Shown piece by piece: positions 12,922 through 13,978 of a stretch of 13,978 bases of DNA. Within the stretch, counting starts at the first letter, position 1; every line of letters starts with the position of its first letter. The position numbers and the translations under genes were made by a program. This DNA comes from JANYCG01 sp031392945 (GTDB lineage Bacteria > Pseudomonadota > Gammaproteobacteria > Burkholderiales > Burkholderiaceae_C). The notes under the pieces are model-generated. The model saw only the letters and a list, made by a program, of their open reading frames with translations. It did no database searches and had not been told where the DNA came from. Where the stretch lies: contig JANMVT010000103.1 of NCBI GenBank assembly GCA_031392945.1, positions 1-13,978 of the forward strand, read 5' to 3'.

Positions 12922-13978
12922 TGCGTGCGCGCGCCCTTCTGTGGCCCATCGCCGCCAGCTTGCTGCTCTGCGCCGGCGCGGCGCGAGCCCACAAGGGCAG
13001 CGACGCCTATCTGGACGTGCAGCAGATCGAATCCGCGTCCGGCCCAACTTTGCGCCTGACGCTGGCCGTGGCGATCAAGGATCTGGACCTGGTCTTGCCC
13101 ATCGACGCCAATTCGGATGGCAAAGTCACCTGGGGCGAAGTCAAAGCCGCCACACCCCAGGTGTTGCAGTTGATCAACCAGACGACCAGTTTGGCCCCCT
13201 GTGCGACGCAGTGGCAGGCTGACGGCATCGAGCGGCGCAGTGACGGGGCCTACCTGCGCTTCCTGGCGCAGCCCCGTTGTGCGCCAGGCCAGGCCCTGAC
13301 ATTGGGCTACACCCTGTTCAAAGACCAGGATGCCACACACCGCCTGCTGATCGCGGGGCGCGTCGATGGCCAGGATTTGCTGACCACCGCGTCGCCCAGG
13401 CAGGCCGGGGGCGTCGTGCTTGGGCCCGGCGCCAACGCAACGCCGAACCGCAGCTTGGGCACCTTGAACGCAAGCGCCTCGGCGGTTGCCACTGGCGGCG
13501 CCAACCCAGGCCCCCAAGGCAACGCCTGGGCGGCATTGCGCGACTATTTCGCCCTGGGCGTGCACCACCTGCTCGAAGGTTACGACCACCTGGCTTTTCT
13601 GCTCGCCTTGGTCCTGCCCCTGCGCCTGCAACTGTTTGGCGCGGCGGCGCCTGGCGCCGGCCAAGGCGGCAAAGTCTGGTTTGCCCTGCTGCGCACCGTC
13701 ACCGCCTTCACCGTGGGCCACTCCATCACCCTGATCCTGGCCACCCTGGGCTTGACCCAGGCGTCCCCTGTCTGGGTCGAGCCCATGATCGCCCTGTCGA
13801 TTGGCGTCACTGCGCTGCTCAATCTGCGCCCCGTGCCCTGGCTGCGCGTCGAGGCGCTGGCCCTGCTGTTTGGCATGGTGCACGGGTTTGGTTTTGCCGG
13901 CCTGCTGCAAGAGGCCGCCGCCCCCACCGGCCTGCTGCCCTGGGCGCTGGCGGGTTTCAACCTGGGCGTGGAGGCCGG
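12921..13978 (+). CDS. HupE/UreJ_2-type membrane protein with exported EF-hand-bearing N-terminal domain (partial)
   Basis: 352 codons are visible and the gene continues past the window. The signal peptide is 1-23 (LLLCAGAARA), then an exported domain of about 180 residues containing a canonical EF-hand loop, D62-A-N64-S-D66-G-K-V-T70-W-G-E73. C94 and C120 could pair. A Gly/Ala/Asn-rich linker (about 160-203) leads to the HupE/UreJ_2 membrane domain: ALGVHHLLEGYDHLAFLLAL (H215, H216, D222, H223), TAFTVGHSITLILATLG (H267), and MVHGFGFAGLLQEA (H321), with several helices. HupE/UreJ proteins are linked to nickel or cobalt permeation; for this two-part subgroup the substrate is not established to my knowledge. 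The ATG at 12921 overlaps the TPR stop by one base (TGATG). It is probably part of the same envelope system as the TonB receptor and DUF4331. Confidence 0.88.
   Translation, partial: MRARALLWPIAASLLLCAGAARAHKGSDAYLDVQQIESASGPTLRLTLAVAIKDLDLVLPIDANSDGKVTWGEVKAATPQVLQLINQTTSLAPCATQWQADGIERRSDGAYLRFLAQPRCAPGQALTLGYTLFKDQDATHRLLIAGRVDGQDLLTTASPRQAGGVVLGPGANATPNRSLGTLNASASAVATGGANPGPQGNAWAALRDYFALGVHHLLEGYDHLAFLLALVLPLRLQLFGAAAPGAGQGGKVWFALLRTVTAFTVGHSITLILATLGLTQASPVWVEPMIALSIGVTALLNLRPVPWLRVEALALLFGMVHGFGFAGLLQEAAAPTGLLPWALAGFNLGVEA

Noticed and set aside
13025..13056. GAATCC inside the HupE/UreJ_2 gene
   Set aside because: Bases 16-17 further on read TGCGCC, not CGTATT, and the site is within coding sequence.
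12059..13910. Long minus-strand frames of 311 and 360 codons
   Set aside because: Antisense to the TPR and HupE/UreJ_2 genes; Arg/Pro- or Gln/Gly-rich and featureless.
1..13978. tRNA, rRNA, CRISPR array, riboswitch
   Set aside because: Reading through by eye I saw no CCA-ended cloverleaf, rRNA segment, regular spacer array or known riboswitch core. A covariance-model search would be needed to exclude small RNAs.

Overview
The window is GC-rich DNA with the look of a betaproteobacterium of the Burkholderiales, most likely Comamonadaceae (Rhodoferax/Polaromonas-like). This rests on codon use, on the style of the proteins, and on small AT-rich GCTAT-type palindromes scattered between genes. No taxonomic marker gene is present, so the placement is an inference.

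Layout. (1) 1-140: the end of an IS66-type insertion sequence carrying the first 31 codons of its transposase on the minus strand. (2) 219-1151: a dihydrodipicolinate synthase/N-acetylneuraminate lyase superfamily enzyme. (3) 1234-3058: a first ECF sigma factor gene, interrupted in frame by an amber codon just before region 4, followed by its probable membrane-anchored partner; a 22-codon ORF may link the two. (4) 3212-4060 minus: what looks like a decayed, internally deleted remnant of a larger protein gene, bordered by AT-rich palindromes. (5) 4107-5527 minus: a second, intact ECF sigma/anti-sigma pair of the SigK/RskA type. (6) 5783-9509 plus: a Tat-exported ferritin-like diiron protein, a c-type cytochrome, a DUF3455 lipoprotein and a TonB-dependent receptor. 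(7) 9602-13978 plus: a DUF4331 exported protein, a small lipoprotein, a strong hairpin, an exported TPR protein, and a HupE/UreJ_2-type membrane protein that runs off the window.

The most interesting result is a shared promoter signature. The sequence GAATCC, 16-17 bases, then CGTATT or CGTAGT occurs three times in non-coding DNA at sensible places: reading left into the SigK/RskA operon, reading right into the ferritin-like gene (the two are divergent and form an 11-bp inverted repeat), and just upstream of the DUF4331 gene. This suggests that the SigK-like factor autoregulates and drives both right-hand transcription units as one regulon.

The proposed system is an envelope module: an outer-membrane receptor, periplasmic or lipid-anchored proteins of unknown function (DUF3455, DUF4331, small lipoprotein, TPR), an inner-membrane HupE/UreJ_2 protein whose exported N-terminal part carries a canonical EF-hand loop, and redox proteins (diiron ferritin-like protein, cytochrome c). 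Its substrate cannot be read from the sequence. Metal acquisition or a calcium-linked envelope stress response are the leading guesses.
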